Source: CAIXPF01 sp046155365
GTDB taxonomy: Bacteria > Actinomycetota > Acidimicrobiia > Acidimicrobiales > CAIXPF01
Direction: 5' to 3'
Assembly (NCBI GenBank): GCA_046155365.1
Contig: JBJXFH010000152.1
Coordinates: 1-64,000 of the forward strand
DNA: 64,000 bases
In this document: positions 8,576 to 15,778 of the stretch, piece after piece
How positions within the stretch are numbered: the stretch's first letter is position 1
Layout: each line of letters begins with the position of its first letter
Position numbers and translations under genes: made by a program
Notes under the pieces: generated by a model
Seen by the model: the letters and a program-made list of their open reading frames with translations, nothing else
Databases searched by the model: none
Told to the model about the DNA's origin: nothing

Positions 8576-9464
8576 CGGCCACCGCCAGGGTGCGGCGGGC
8601 GGTGTCCACATGGAGATTCTCGATCATGCGGCCATCCACCGTGACCACACCCCGACCGGCCGCCAGCGCCTCATCGAACGCGGCGATCACCCGCCGGGCG
8701 TAGTCCACGGCTTCCTCGGTGGGGGCCCACAGCCGGTTGGTGGGCTCCACTTGGGAGGGGTGGATGAGGGTCTTGCCGTCAAAGCCCAGCTCGAAACCTT
8801 GGCGGGCCTCAACCTCGAAACCCTCGGGGTCACGCACGTCGTTGTACACCCCATCCACGATGGCCACCCCGGCCTCCCGCGCCGCCAGCAGCGCCATGGA
8901 GAGGTACGGGATCAGCGGGGCCCGACCCGGCACCTGCTGGGCCCGGAGCTCCTTGACCAGGTCATTGGTGCCCATCACCAGCATCGACACCCGGCTGTGA
9001 CCGGCGATGTCCCGCACGTTGAACAAGGCCGCGGGGGTTTCGACCATGGCCCAGATGCGGGTGTCGGCGGAGGCCCCGGCGCGGTCGAGGTGACGGCTGA
9101 CCTCATCGAGATGGGGCGCGCCGGACACCTTGGGGATGACCACCGCCGCCGGACCGGCCCCCGCCGCCGCCGCCAGATCTTCAGCCCCCCATGGCGTGTC
9201 GAGCCCGTTGCAGCGGATGGTCAGCTCCCGGCCGCCGTAGGTCCCCGACGTGACCGCGGCCACCGCCTGATCCCTGGCCATCGGTTTGGCGTCGGGGGCG
9301 ACGGCGTCCTCGAGGTCGAAGATGATGGCGTCAGCGGGGATGTCCCGGGCTTTTTCCAGCGCCCGGGCGTTGGCGGCGGGCATGTACAGCACCGATCGGC
9401 GTGGTCGCAGATCGGCATCGGCCGCGCTGCGCTGGCTGCGGGGGGATGAATCGGTAGCGCTCAT
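8553..9464 (-). CDS. HpcH/HpaI aldolase, citrate lyase beta-subunit-like (CitE family)
   Basis: 303 residues with the CitE/malyl-CoA lyase TIM-barrel fold. The entry motif RRSVLYMPAANARALEKA is followed by the metal/CoA-site acid cluster IIFDLEDAVAP. The catalytic glutamate region is WAMVETPAALFNV, and the C-terminal signature is GFDGKTLIHPSQ. Enzymes of this family cleave or form C-C bonds of CoA thioesters such as malyl-CoA or citramalyl-CoA. No citrate lyase alpha or gamma subunit is nearby, so a stand-alone CoA lyase or thioesterase is more likely. The ATG at 9464 overlaps the stop of the next lyase-like gene (ATGA), showing a paired operon. Exact substrate unknown. Confidence 0.85.
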   Translation of the reverse strand: MSATDSSPRSQRSAADADLRPRRSVLYMPAANARALEKARDIPADAIIFDLEDAVAPDAKPMARDQAVAAVTSGTYGGRELTIRCNGLDTPWGAEDLAAAAGAGPAAVVIPKVSGAPHLDEVSRHLDRAGASADTRIWAMVETPAALFNVRDIAGHSRVSMLVMGTNDLVKELRAQQVPGRAPLIPYLSMALLAAREAGVAIVDGVYNDVRDPEGFEVEARQGFELGFDGKTLIHPSQVEPTNRLWAPTEEAVDYARRVIAAFDEALAAGRGVVTVDGRMIENLHVDTARRTLAVADAIAALA

Positions 9465-10525
9465 CGGACTCCTTCTGCGAAACCGTAGGCCAGAGCCAAT
9501 TCGGGGTCCTTGGCGGCAAGCTCCTCAGCCAGCGCCACGATGACCTTGCACTGCTTGCAGGAGGCGTCGTCCTCCATCTTGCCGTCCAGCATGATGGCAC
9601 CGGTGCCGTCACCCATGGCGACGATCACCCGTTGGGCGTGGGCCACATCCGCCGGATCCGGGGAGAACACCCGCTTGGCGATCTCGATCTGCACCGGATG
9701 GAGACTCCAAGCCCCCACACAACCCAGCAGGTAGGCGTTACGGAACTGGTCCTCACAGGCCAGCGTGTCCTTGATATCTCCGAACGGCCCGTAGAACGGC
9801 AGGATCCCGTTGCTGACAGAGGCGTCGACCATGCGGGCCAACGTGTAGTGCCACAGGTCCTGCTGGTGGGTGGAACGGGCGGCGTCGGGCTGAGCCGGAT
9901 CCGGATCTTCTCGAACCAGGTAACCGGGATGACCGCCACCCACCCTGGTGGTCTTCATGCGGCGGTTGGCGGCGAGGTCGGCGGGCCCCAGGGACAGGCC
10001 CTGCATGCGGGGCGAGGCGGCACAGATCTCCTCGATGTTGGCCACCCCCCGGGCGGTCTCCAAGATGGCGTGGATGAGCAGGGGGGTGCGGCGGCCGGCC
10101 TTGGCTTCCAACTGGGCCAGCAATCGGTCCACGTAATGGATGTCCTCGGGACCCTCCACCTTGGGAATCATCACCACCTCAAGGCGCTCACCGGCGTCGA
10201 TGACCGCGGCCGTCAGGTCATCAAGACCCCACGGCGAGTCGAGCGAGTTGACCCGGGTCCAGAACTGGGTGTCGCCGAGGTCCACGTTGCGGGCCACGTT
10301 GATCAGGCCAGCCCGGGCCGCTTCTTTGTCGGTGGCGGGCACGCCGTCTTCGAGGTTCGCCAACAGCACATCCACCCCCCGAGCGGTTTCGGGCAGCTTG
10401 GCCACGATCTTGGGGTTGGAGGCCGGGAAGAAGTGGATCATCCGGGACGGCCGGACAGGGATCTCCCGCAGCGGGGTTGGAGCCCCGACCGCGAGCGGCT
10501 TGAAGAAGTCTTTGGCGCTACGCAC
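9461..10525 (-). CDS. malyl-CoA lyase-like protein (HpcH/HpaI family)
   Basis: 354 residues from a GTG at 10525. I chose this start because the protein begins VRSAKDFFKPLAVGAP and leads into RPSRMIHFFPASNP; upstream sequence in frame does not resemble the family. Active-site features are visible: LLANLEDGVPATDK, the arginine segment FWTRVNSLDSPWG, and the catalytic glutamate in HAILETARGVANIEEI. The family includes L-malyl-CoA/beta-methylmalyl-CoA lyases, which split these thioesters into glyoxylate and acetyl- or propionyl-CoA. It is followed with four-base overlap by a second CitE-like gene. The two may form a hetero-pair or act on related CoA esters. A pathway role is inferred only from family. 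Confidence 0.83.
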   Translation of the reverse strand: MRSAKDFFKPLAVGAPTPLREIPVRPSRMIHFFPASNPKIVAKLPETARGVDVLLANLEDGVPATDKEAARAGLINVARNVDLGDTQFWTRVNSLDSPWGLDDLTAAVIDAGERLEVVMIPKVEGPEDIHYVDRLLAQLEAKAGRRTPLLIHAILETARGVANIEEICAASPRMQGLSLGPADLAANRRMKTTRVGGGHPGYLVREDPDPAQPDAARSTHQQDLWHYTLARMVDASVSNGILPFYGPFGDIKDTLACEDQFRNAYLLGCVGAWSLHPVQIEIAKRVFSPDPADVAHAQRVIVAMGDGTGAIMLDGKMEDDASCKQCKVIVALAEELAAKDPELALAYGFAEGVR

Positions 10526-10738
10526 CTTGCCACGATAGGGATCGCCGCGTAGCTGACCCAACCGGCCTGTCGTCAGTCGACCACCCCCCGTGACCGAGCG
10601 GTGCGTACAGTGGTCCGGCCGACCGTAGGGGCGAATCTGCGTCGATTCGGCATAGCAGATGTGCAGGTCAAAGCCACTTTTTTGATCTCGGCGAAATCCG
10701 GGCGGTGGCAGGTGGGGTGCGGCCGGCAGACTGGGTCG

Positions 10739-11104
10739 GTGGACAGCACCAGGGTTGATCGTTGGTTGTGGGCGGTGCGGATCTTCCCCAGCCGGTCCGC
10801 CGCCACTGAAGTCTGCCGTGACGGGCGGGTCACCATCAACGGTCAGCCGGCCAAGGCGTCGAGCATGGTCCGGGTGGGCGATCGCATCCACACGGTGGCC
10901 GCTGACCGGCCCCGGGAGCTCGAGGTGGTCACCATCATCGACAAACGCGTCGGCGCCCCGGTGGCGGCAACGTGCCTGGTGGATCACAGCCCCCCACCAC
11001 CCAGCCGGGAGGAGCGGGACCTGACCCCGTTCCTGCGCCTACCCGGTACCGGCCGGCCCACAAAACGCGATCGCCGCCAACTGGACCGGTTCCGTTCCAC
11101 CTGA
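10739..11104 (+). CDS. S4-domain RNA-binding protein (Hsp15/HslR-like)
   Basis: 121 residues from a GTG at 10739, giving the typical start VDSTRVDRWLWAVRIFPSRSAA. The S4 domain covers about residues 3-65 (VCRDGRVTINGQPAKASSMVRVGD). The tail is basic (TKRDRRQLDRFR). Hsp15-type proteins bind RNA, including stalled 50S subunits carrying nascent chain. The GTG lacks a strong ribosome-binding site. An ATG at 10661 would add 26 residues without similarity to the family, so I reject it. The stop codon lies within a tandem repeat. Confidence 0.82.
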   Translation: MDSTRVDRWLWAVRIFPSRSAATEVCRDGRVTINGQPAKASSMVRVGDRIHTVAADRPRELEVVTIIDKRVGAPVAATCLVDHSPPPPSREERDLTPFLRLPGTGRPTKRDRRQLDRFRST

Positions 11105-11145
11105 GCCCGGTTCCGTTCCACCTGAGCCGGTTCCGTCCAGCTGAG
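11086..11145. repeat. three tandem copies of an approximately 20-bp unit
   Basis: The unit ccggttccgttccacctgag (20 bp) occurs at 11086-11105, with one extra c at 11106-11126, and as a shorter variant at 11127-11145. The first copy forms the end of the S4-protein gene and supplies its stop codon. The later copies are non-coding and each carries the same tga. Confidence 0.9.
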
Positions 11146-11161
11146 CCGGCGTCGGGCGAGA

Positions 11162-11464
11162 TCAGCTGATCAGGGACACCACGATCCAGATCACCACGAT
11201 CAGGCCCACCGTGAGCATCATGACCGTGCGCCACACCGGGGCCCGGTCCAAGTCGGTGCCGCCGTTGCCCGAATCAGCGCCGTCACGCGCCCCGCTGTCG
11301 GCGTCAACGGCATCATGATCAACGGCATCAGCACCGCGCTGGGCGTCGGCGCGGCCGCGGCCGGCGGGTGGCCGGACCAACGCCAGGGCGTTGCCCACCA
11401 CCAGCGCCCCGGCCAGGGCCAGCAGCAGCAACTGCAAGAAGTTCGGCCCCAGCAGGTCGCCCAC
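11162..11464 (-). CDS. small two-helix membrane protein
   Basis: 100 residues from an ATG at 11464. Transmembrane helices lie near residues 10-30 (LQLLLLALAGALVVGNALALV) and 80-99. Between them is an Asp/Ala/Gly-rich linker (DAVDHDAVDADSGARDGADSG) that is probably disordered. It lies between the S4 protein and the ABC importer and is separated from the importer by a 42-bp gap. I do not recognise a family; function unknown. Confidence 0.55.
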   Translation of the reverse strand: MGDLLGPNFLQLLLLALAGALVVGNALALVRPPAGRGRADAQRGADAVDHDAVDADSGARDGADSGNGGTDLDRAPVWRTVMMLTVGLIVVIWIVVSLIS

Positions 11465-11506
11465 GCTTGCAGATTACCGATGGCCGGTGAGAGGCCCGGC
11501 GCCCGA

Positions 11507-12307
11507 TCAGGCTGCGACGTGCTCCTCGTCGGTCAGCAGCTTCATCAGTCGCTCCTGCACCACACGGAAGCGGGGGTCCTCCACCACCTGCACCGGGTCC
11601 CGCGGCCGCGGGAGATCCACGTCAATGATCTCCATTACCGACGGTTGAGGCGAGGGAGCCATCACCACGATTCGGTCGGCCAGGCGGATGGCCTCCTCGA
11701 TGCCGTGGGTCACCATCAGCACCATCTCGGTCTCACTTTCGCTCTGCCAAAGGCTGATGAGCTGCTGTTGCAGACGCCCGCGGGTGAGTGCATCGAGCGC
11801 GCCGAACGGTTCGTCCAGTAGCAGCACCCGGGGCTCCACGGCGAACGCCCGAGCCACCGCCGCCCGCTGCTGCATGCCGCCTGACACCTGTCCCGGGCGT
11901 TTGTTCCGGGCCTCCCACAGCCCAACGGCGCGGAGGTACTTCTCCGACAGTTCAGCGGCGTGGATCCGCCCTCGTTCGACACGGGCGGAACACACCGCGG
12001 TGCGCACGTTGTCCAGCAAGCTCATGCGCGGTAGCAACGAATAGTTCTGAAAAACCATGGCCCGATCCGGCCCCGGGGACCTGACCGTCACGCCGTCCAG
12101 CGTAACCCGTCCGCTGTCGGGGGCCAGCAAACCGCCCACCACGTTGAGCAATGTCGATTTGCCACAACCAGAATGTCCGATGAAGGAGATGAACTCTCCC
12201 GTCTTTACTTCCAGATCCACCCCCCGCAAGACATGTTGACGCGTTCCTCGGTGATCGAAGCTCTTGTGAACGCCCTCGATCTGTAACCCCGATGCTGTCG
12301 TTCTCAT
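11507..12307 (-). CDS. ABC transporter ATP-binding protein (nitrate/sulfonate/taurine type)
   Basis: 266 residues from the ATG at 12307, which overlaps the permease stop by four bases (ATGA). Motifs: Walker A GHSGCGKST, Q-loop MVFQNYSLLP, signature VSGGMQQRAAVARA, Walker B VLLLDEPFGALD and switch His (MVTHGIEEA). The sequence matches the NrtD/SsuB/TauB branch that powers uptake of nitrate, sulfonates or similar small organic anions. It is the last gene of a binding protein-permease-ATPase operon. The reading frame is open much further upstream, but that stretch is the permease gene in another frame. Substrate not assignable from the ATPase alone. Confidence 0.92.
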   Translation of the reverse strand: MRTTASGLQIEGVHKSFDHRGTRQHVLRGVDLEVKTGEFISFIGHSGCGKSTLLNVVGGLLAPDSGRVTLDGVTVRSPGPDRAMVFQNYSLLPRMSLLDNVRTAVCSARVERGRIHAAELSEKYLRAVGLWEARNKRPGQVSGGMQQRAAVARAFAVEPRVLLLDEPFGALDALTRGRLQQQLISLWQSESETEMVLMVTHGIEEAIRLADRIVVMAPSPQPSVMEIIDVDLPRPRDPVQVVEDPRFRVVQERLMKLLTDEEHVAA

Positions 12308-13281
12308 CGCTGATCGTCCTCCATCGCCACACGCTTTCCCAACTTCATGAACATCGTGTCGAGCAAGAGACCCCCCACGCCCACCAGTAGGACGAAGCTG
12401 ATGACCTTGGCGTAATCGGCGCCGTTGTACGCTTCCCAAACCCCGAACCCGATGCCCACCCCGCCCGAGAGCATCTCCACGGCCACGATCACCATCCAGG
12501 CCACCCCCATGGATACCCGCAGCCCGGTGACGATCTGCGGCAGGGCGTCGGGAATGAGGATGTGTCGGAGATAGGCCAACCGGCTGAAACGAAACACCCG
12601 GGCCACATTGCGATGATCCTTGGGTACCGATGCCGCGCCGGCCGCGCTGTTCAACACGATGGGCCACACCGCGGTCATGAAGATGACCCACACCGAGGCC
12701 TTGGGAGCGTCTTTGAAGATCACCAACCAGATCGGGTACCACGCCAGCGGGGACACCGGCCGCAACAGCTGGATGACGGGATTGGCCGCCTTCCACACCC
12801 GCTTCGAGGCCCCCATGACCAAACCCAACGGTATGCCCAGTAGGCAGGCCACGCCGAAACCGGTGAAAACCCGTTGCAACGAGCTGGCGAAGAGCAAGCC
12901 CACGCCCTTGTCGTTCGGACCGTTATCGCGGAACGGCGCCGTCAGTTGGGTTCGCAACTCGCCGGCAACCTCCAGCGGGGGCGGTAGATCCCCCACCTTC
13001 GCCGAGCCGAACTGCCACAACGCCAGCAGCACCGCCACACCGATGAGTCCCCATCCGACGTCGGCCCCCACTCGCCCCGCACGCCGCACCAGACGGTATG
13101 GCATGGCCGGCCGCACGGGCCCCGTCGCCATGACCGGGACGGGCGTCGCCGTGGCCGCGGTGTTCGCCGTGTTCGCCGTTCCGTCGGGCCTTTCGGTCGT
13201 GGCTGACGTCGCCTCCAGGGGGTCCTCGAGCGCCTCGCCAAGGGGATTGCCCGCCCCCAGGTCCACATCGCTGAGGGTCAC
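12304..13281 (-). CDS. ABC transporter permease (nitrate/sulfonate/taurine type)
   Basis: 325 residues. A disordered N-terminus of about 75 residues, rich in Thr/Ala, precedes the binding-protein-dependent permease domain. About six helices are visible, together with the EAA-like loop that contacts the ATPase (SAAGAASVPKDHRNVARVFRFSRLAYLRHILIPDALP). The start is a GTG at 13281, overlapping the stop of the binding-protein gene (GTGA). Its 3' end overlaps the ATPase gene. The long extra N-terminal extension is unusual for this family, which normally begins near the first helix. Confidence 0.9.
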   Translation of the reverse strand: MTLSDVDLGAGNPLGEALEDPLEATSATTERPDGTANTANTAATATPVPVMATGPVRPAMPYRLVRRAGRVGADVGWGLIGVAVLLALWQFGSAKVGDLPPPLEVAGELRTQLTAPFRDNGPNDKGVGLLFASSLQRVFTGFGVACLLGIPLGLVMGASKRVWKAANPVIQLLRPVSPLAWYPIWLVIFKDAPKASVWVIFMTAVWPIVLNSAAGAASVPKDHRNVARVFRFSRLAYLRHILIPDALPQIVTGLRVSMGVAWMVIVAVEMLSGGVGIGFGVWEAYNGADYAKVISFVLLVGVGGLLLDTMFMKLGKRVAMEDDQR

Positions 13282-14585
13282 GGCCGGGCCCCTTCCTGGG
13301 CGGGCTTGCGCGGATCGAACGTGACCTTGTCCAGCGCAATGGTGAACGGGCTCATGTCATCCGCAGGGACCGCGATCCCGGCGTTGGTGGCCACCTCGCC
13401 GTACAGGTCCGTCAGGATCAGCTCATCGGCCAGCTCCTGATAGGGCGGTGCCTCTTTGAGCAAACCCATCCGTACGTACTGGCTGAGGAACCACACGCCG
13501 TGGCCCCGCCGGGGAAAGGACACTTTGCCGTCCTGGAAGAACTGCATCTGACGGCCGGCAAAGTCCTTGGACCCCAGGCCCCCGCCCAGATCGTACTTAC
13601 CCACCAAACGTGAGCCGATCTCCTCGGGCGTGGCGCTGACATAAGCCTCCACGCCGATGGTCTGAGCCGTGCTTTGTCGGTTCGCCGTGTCGTCGAGCCA
13701 TTTGGAGGCATCCAGCACCGCCGCCATGACATCCTTGAGGGTATCTTCCTGGGTTTCGGCGAAGGCTTTGTTCACCACCAGCGCCTTCTCGGGGTGGTTG
13801 TCCCACAGGTCCTGGGTGGCCAGATAGGTGAACCCGATCCCTTTGGCCACAGCCCGGGCATTCCACGGCTCGCCCACGCAGTACCCCTTCACATTGCCCA
13901 CCTCCATGTTCTGTACCATCTGCGGCGGCGGGATAGGGCTGATCTTGAGTTTTGACACATCGGCCTTGGCGGCCATCAACCAATAGCGCAACCACAGATC
14001 GTGGGTCCCGCCGGGGAAGGTCATGCCCAGATCGGGGGCGTCCTTGGAAGCCAGGATCTCCCGGGCGGCGGCAAGGTCACCGTAGCCGATACCCTCGAAA
14101 TCCTTCGACAAGGTGATGGCCTGCCCGTTCTGGTTCAACATCATGGCAATCTTGAGGTCCCGGGCGCCGTTGCCCCCGACCCCCGTCGCCACCGAGAACG
14201 GCATCCCGAACAGGCAATGCGCCCCGTCGATCTGACCGTTCTGCAAGGCGTCACGTAATGCCGGCCACGACGCCTGTTTCGCAACGGTGACATCCAGTTT
14301 GTATTGATCAAAAAGGCCCAGCTCCTTAGCCATGATGATGGGGGCGGCGTCGGTCAGGGCAATGAAACCGAGGTTCACCTTGCGCACTGGCTTATCCGCC
14401 ACCGTGGTAGCTGCCGCCGAAGCCGTGACCGGAGTCAGCAGGCTCGTCGCACCGCCCGACCCCGTGCTCGAAGAAGCCGAGCCGCTCCCGGCCCCACCGC
14501 AGGCGCCGAGGCTGGCCGCCAGACCGCCCCCACCCAGGCCGAACGCCATGGCCTGCTGGAGAAACCTTCTTCTGCTCAGGGTCAT
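13278..14585 (-). CDS. ABC transporter substrate-binding protein, NrtA/CmpA-like, Tat-type lipoprotein signal
   Basis: 435 residues from the ATG at 14585. The N-terminus shows a twin-arginine motif (SRRRFLQQ) followed by a hydrophobic run and a Cys (LGACGG), consistent with Tat export and lipid anchoring. The mature part starts VRKVNLGFIALTDAAPIIMAKE, typical of the NrtA/SsuA periplasmic-binding-protein-like fold. It contains the YCVGEPWNARAV segment common in nitrate/bicarbonate-type binding proteins. It is the first gene of the importer operon; permease and ATPase follow with four-base overlaps. The likely ligand is a small anion such as nitrate, but the ligand residues cannot be judged by eye. 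Confidence 0.9.
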   Translation of the reverse strand: MTLSRRRFLQQAMAFGLGGGGLAASLGACGGAGSGSASSSTGSGGATSLLTPVTASAAATTVADKPVRKVNLGFIALTDAAPIIMAKELGLFDQYKLDVTVAKQASWPALRDALQNGQIDGAHCLFGMPFSVATGVGGNGARDLKIAMMLNQNGQAITLSKDFEGIGYGDLAAAREILASKDAPDLGMTFPGGTHDLWLRYWLMAAKADVSKLKISPIPPPQMVQNMEVGNVKGYCVGEPWNARAVAKGIGFTYLATQDLWDNHPEKALVVNKAFAETQEDTLKDVMAAVLDASKWLDDTANRQSTAQTIGVEAYVSATPEEIGSRLVGKYDLGGGLGSKDFAGRQMQFFQDGKVSFPRRGHGVWFLSQYVRMGLLKEAPPYQELADELILTDLYGEVATNAGIAVPADDMSPFTIALDKVTFDPRKPAQEGARP

Positions 14586-14711
14586 GGCTAGGACGATAAA
14601 GATGGAATGACCCTCCACGATTTCCTGATGATCAACACCGAATGAACGCACTCTCACACGTCGCCCCCGGCGTTGTGCGCACTCTTGGGGGCAGCGGTTA
14701 CGGTTCGGCGC

Positions 14712-14924
14712 ATGGGACTGTTCGACAAGCTGACCAAGCAGGCCAAGACCGCCGCCGCCGCCATCGATGATCTGGCCGAAGAGCACGAAGAGCAGATCGA
14801 CGACGCCATCGAGAAGGCGGCCAAGCTCGCGAAACAGAAAGCCGGTGACAGCCACGACACCAAGGTGGACCAGGCGGCCAGCGGGGCCCACAAGCTGATC
14901 GACAAGCTGGCCAAACCGGACTGA
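14712..14924 (+). CDS. antitoxin-like small protein (MT0933/Rv0909 family)
   Basis: 70 residues from the ATG at 14712 (MGLFDKLTKQAKTAAAAIDD). A charged amphipathic helix rich in Lys, Glu and Ala ends in KLIDKLAKPD. The pattern GLFDKLK...A...D matches the MT0933-like antitoxin family of actinobacteria (Rv0909 pairs with the Rv0910 toxin in mycobacteria). No toxin-like gene is adjacent: the next gene is a VOC protein on the other strand. It may therefore be an orphan or simply a structural small protein. An ATG at 14673 would add 13 residues without family resemblance. Confidence 0.65.
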   Translation: MGLFDKLTKQAKTAAAAIDDLAEEHEEQIDDAIEKAAKLAKQKAGDSHDTKVDQAASGAHKLIDKLAKPD

Positions 14925-14963
14925 TCGCCGTCCTACCAGCGCTGCGGATCCACCGCTACGGGC

Positions 14964-15013
14964 TCAGATCAGTTCAGACAAGTCAGATCAGTTCAGATCA
15001 GACAGATCAGACC
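14964..15013. repeat. short tandem repeats of agatcagttcaga words
   Basis: The word cagatcagttcaga appears twice, with shorter cagatcaga derivatives after it. The repeat overlaps the last bases of the VOC-protein gene (minus strand), which uses one of these words as its stop region. Confidence 0.8.
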
Positions 15014-15735
15014 AAGCGAATGGTGGTGCCGCAGATGACATGGTGCTCACCGGCGCGCTGGGGATCCGCGGCCAGCAGATCGAGACCGCTCACGCCCTCG
15101 GTGGCACCGTCCTCCAGCGACACGAACCGCACCCGACCCCGATCGAAACACAACTCGACATCGCCACCACCACGCCCCGAACTGGTACCGCGCACGTCGC
15201 CACCGATCACCTGCGCCCAACGTGCTGCCATAGCCCCGGGATCCGACGCGCTGATCTGCACCGCGTCGATGGTGCTGACGGTGTCAGTACGCACGTGATG
15301 CATCCAGCGGGGACCGGCCCACTCCCAGGCCTGCGGCGGATGGGCTTCATCGATGGAGACGATCGCCCCACCGAGGTCCCGCGGATGGAGGTGCAACCCG
15401 CAGATGGCTTGACCCTGCGCGGTGTACACGATGCGGGCGGACCCACGCCCGATGCGATCCCGGGCGTCCTGCAGGTCATCGGTCTGGACCAGCACCATAT
15501 AGCCGCAATCCCCGCCCCGGCGTTGCAACAACCGGCCGGCGGTGGTGCCCGGCTCCGTCGGTGAGACCACTTCTAAAAACGTGTCACCGATGGGGAACAA
15601 CACGTTGTGCAACCCGAACTCCGCCACCACCGGATCGCGGAAGCAGGCCTCTACCCCCAGCACCGTGGCGAGGGCCTCCTCCACCGGGGCCAGATCATGA
15701 GCGACCAGGGCAACTTGACGCAGACGTAGCGACAT
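15007..15735 (-). CDS. VOC (glyoxalase/bleomycin resistance) family protein
   Basis: 242 residues from an ATG at 15735. The N-terminal VOC half begins LRLRQVALVAHDLAPVEEALATVLG with FLEVVSPTEPGTTAGRLLQRRGGD. A second half starts near residue 140 (WMHHVRTDTVSTIDAVQISASDP). Members bind a metal with His/Glu ligands and act as isomerases, dioxygenases or lyases, or only bind ligands. The length fits the Glyoxalase-like two-module actinobacterial group. It stands alone on the minus strand, 43 bp from the pncB gene end. No substrate is assigned. Confidence 0.75.
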   Translation of the reverse strand: MSLRLRQVALVAHDLAPVEEALATVLGVEACFRDPVVAEFGLHNVLFPIGDTFLEVVSPTEPGTTAGRLLQRRGGDCGYMVLVQTDDLQDARDRIGRGSARIVYTAQGQAICGLHLHPRDLGGAIVSIDEAHPPQAWEWAGPRWMHHVRTDTVSTIDAVQISASDPGAMAARWAQVIGGDVRGTSSGRGGGDVELCFDRGRVRFVSLEDGATEGVSGLDLLAADPQRAGEHHVICGTTIRLV

Positions 15736-15778
15736 TCACCCAGCATCTCACGCCGGCGCGTGGGGGTGGTTCGCAGCG

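Noticed and set aside
10526..10987. 154-residue upstream extension of the malyl-CoA-lyase-like gene
   Set aside because: It overlaps the divergent S4 gene and lacks similarity; the GTG at 10525 gives the family N-terminus.
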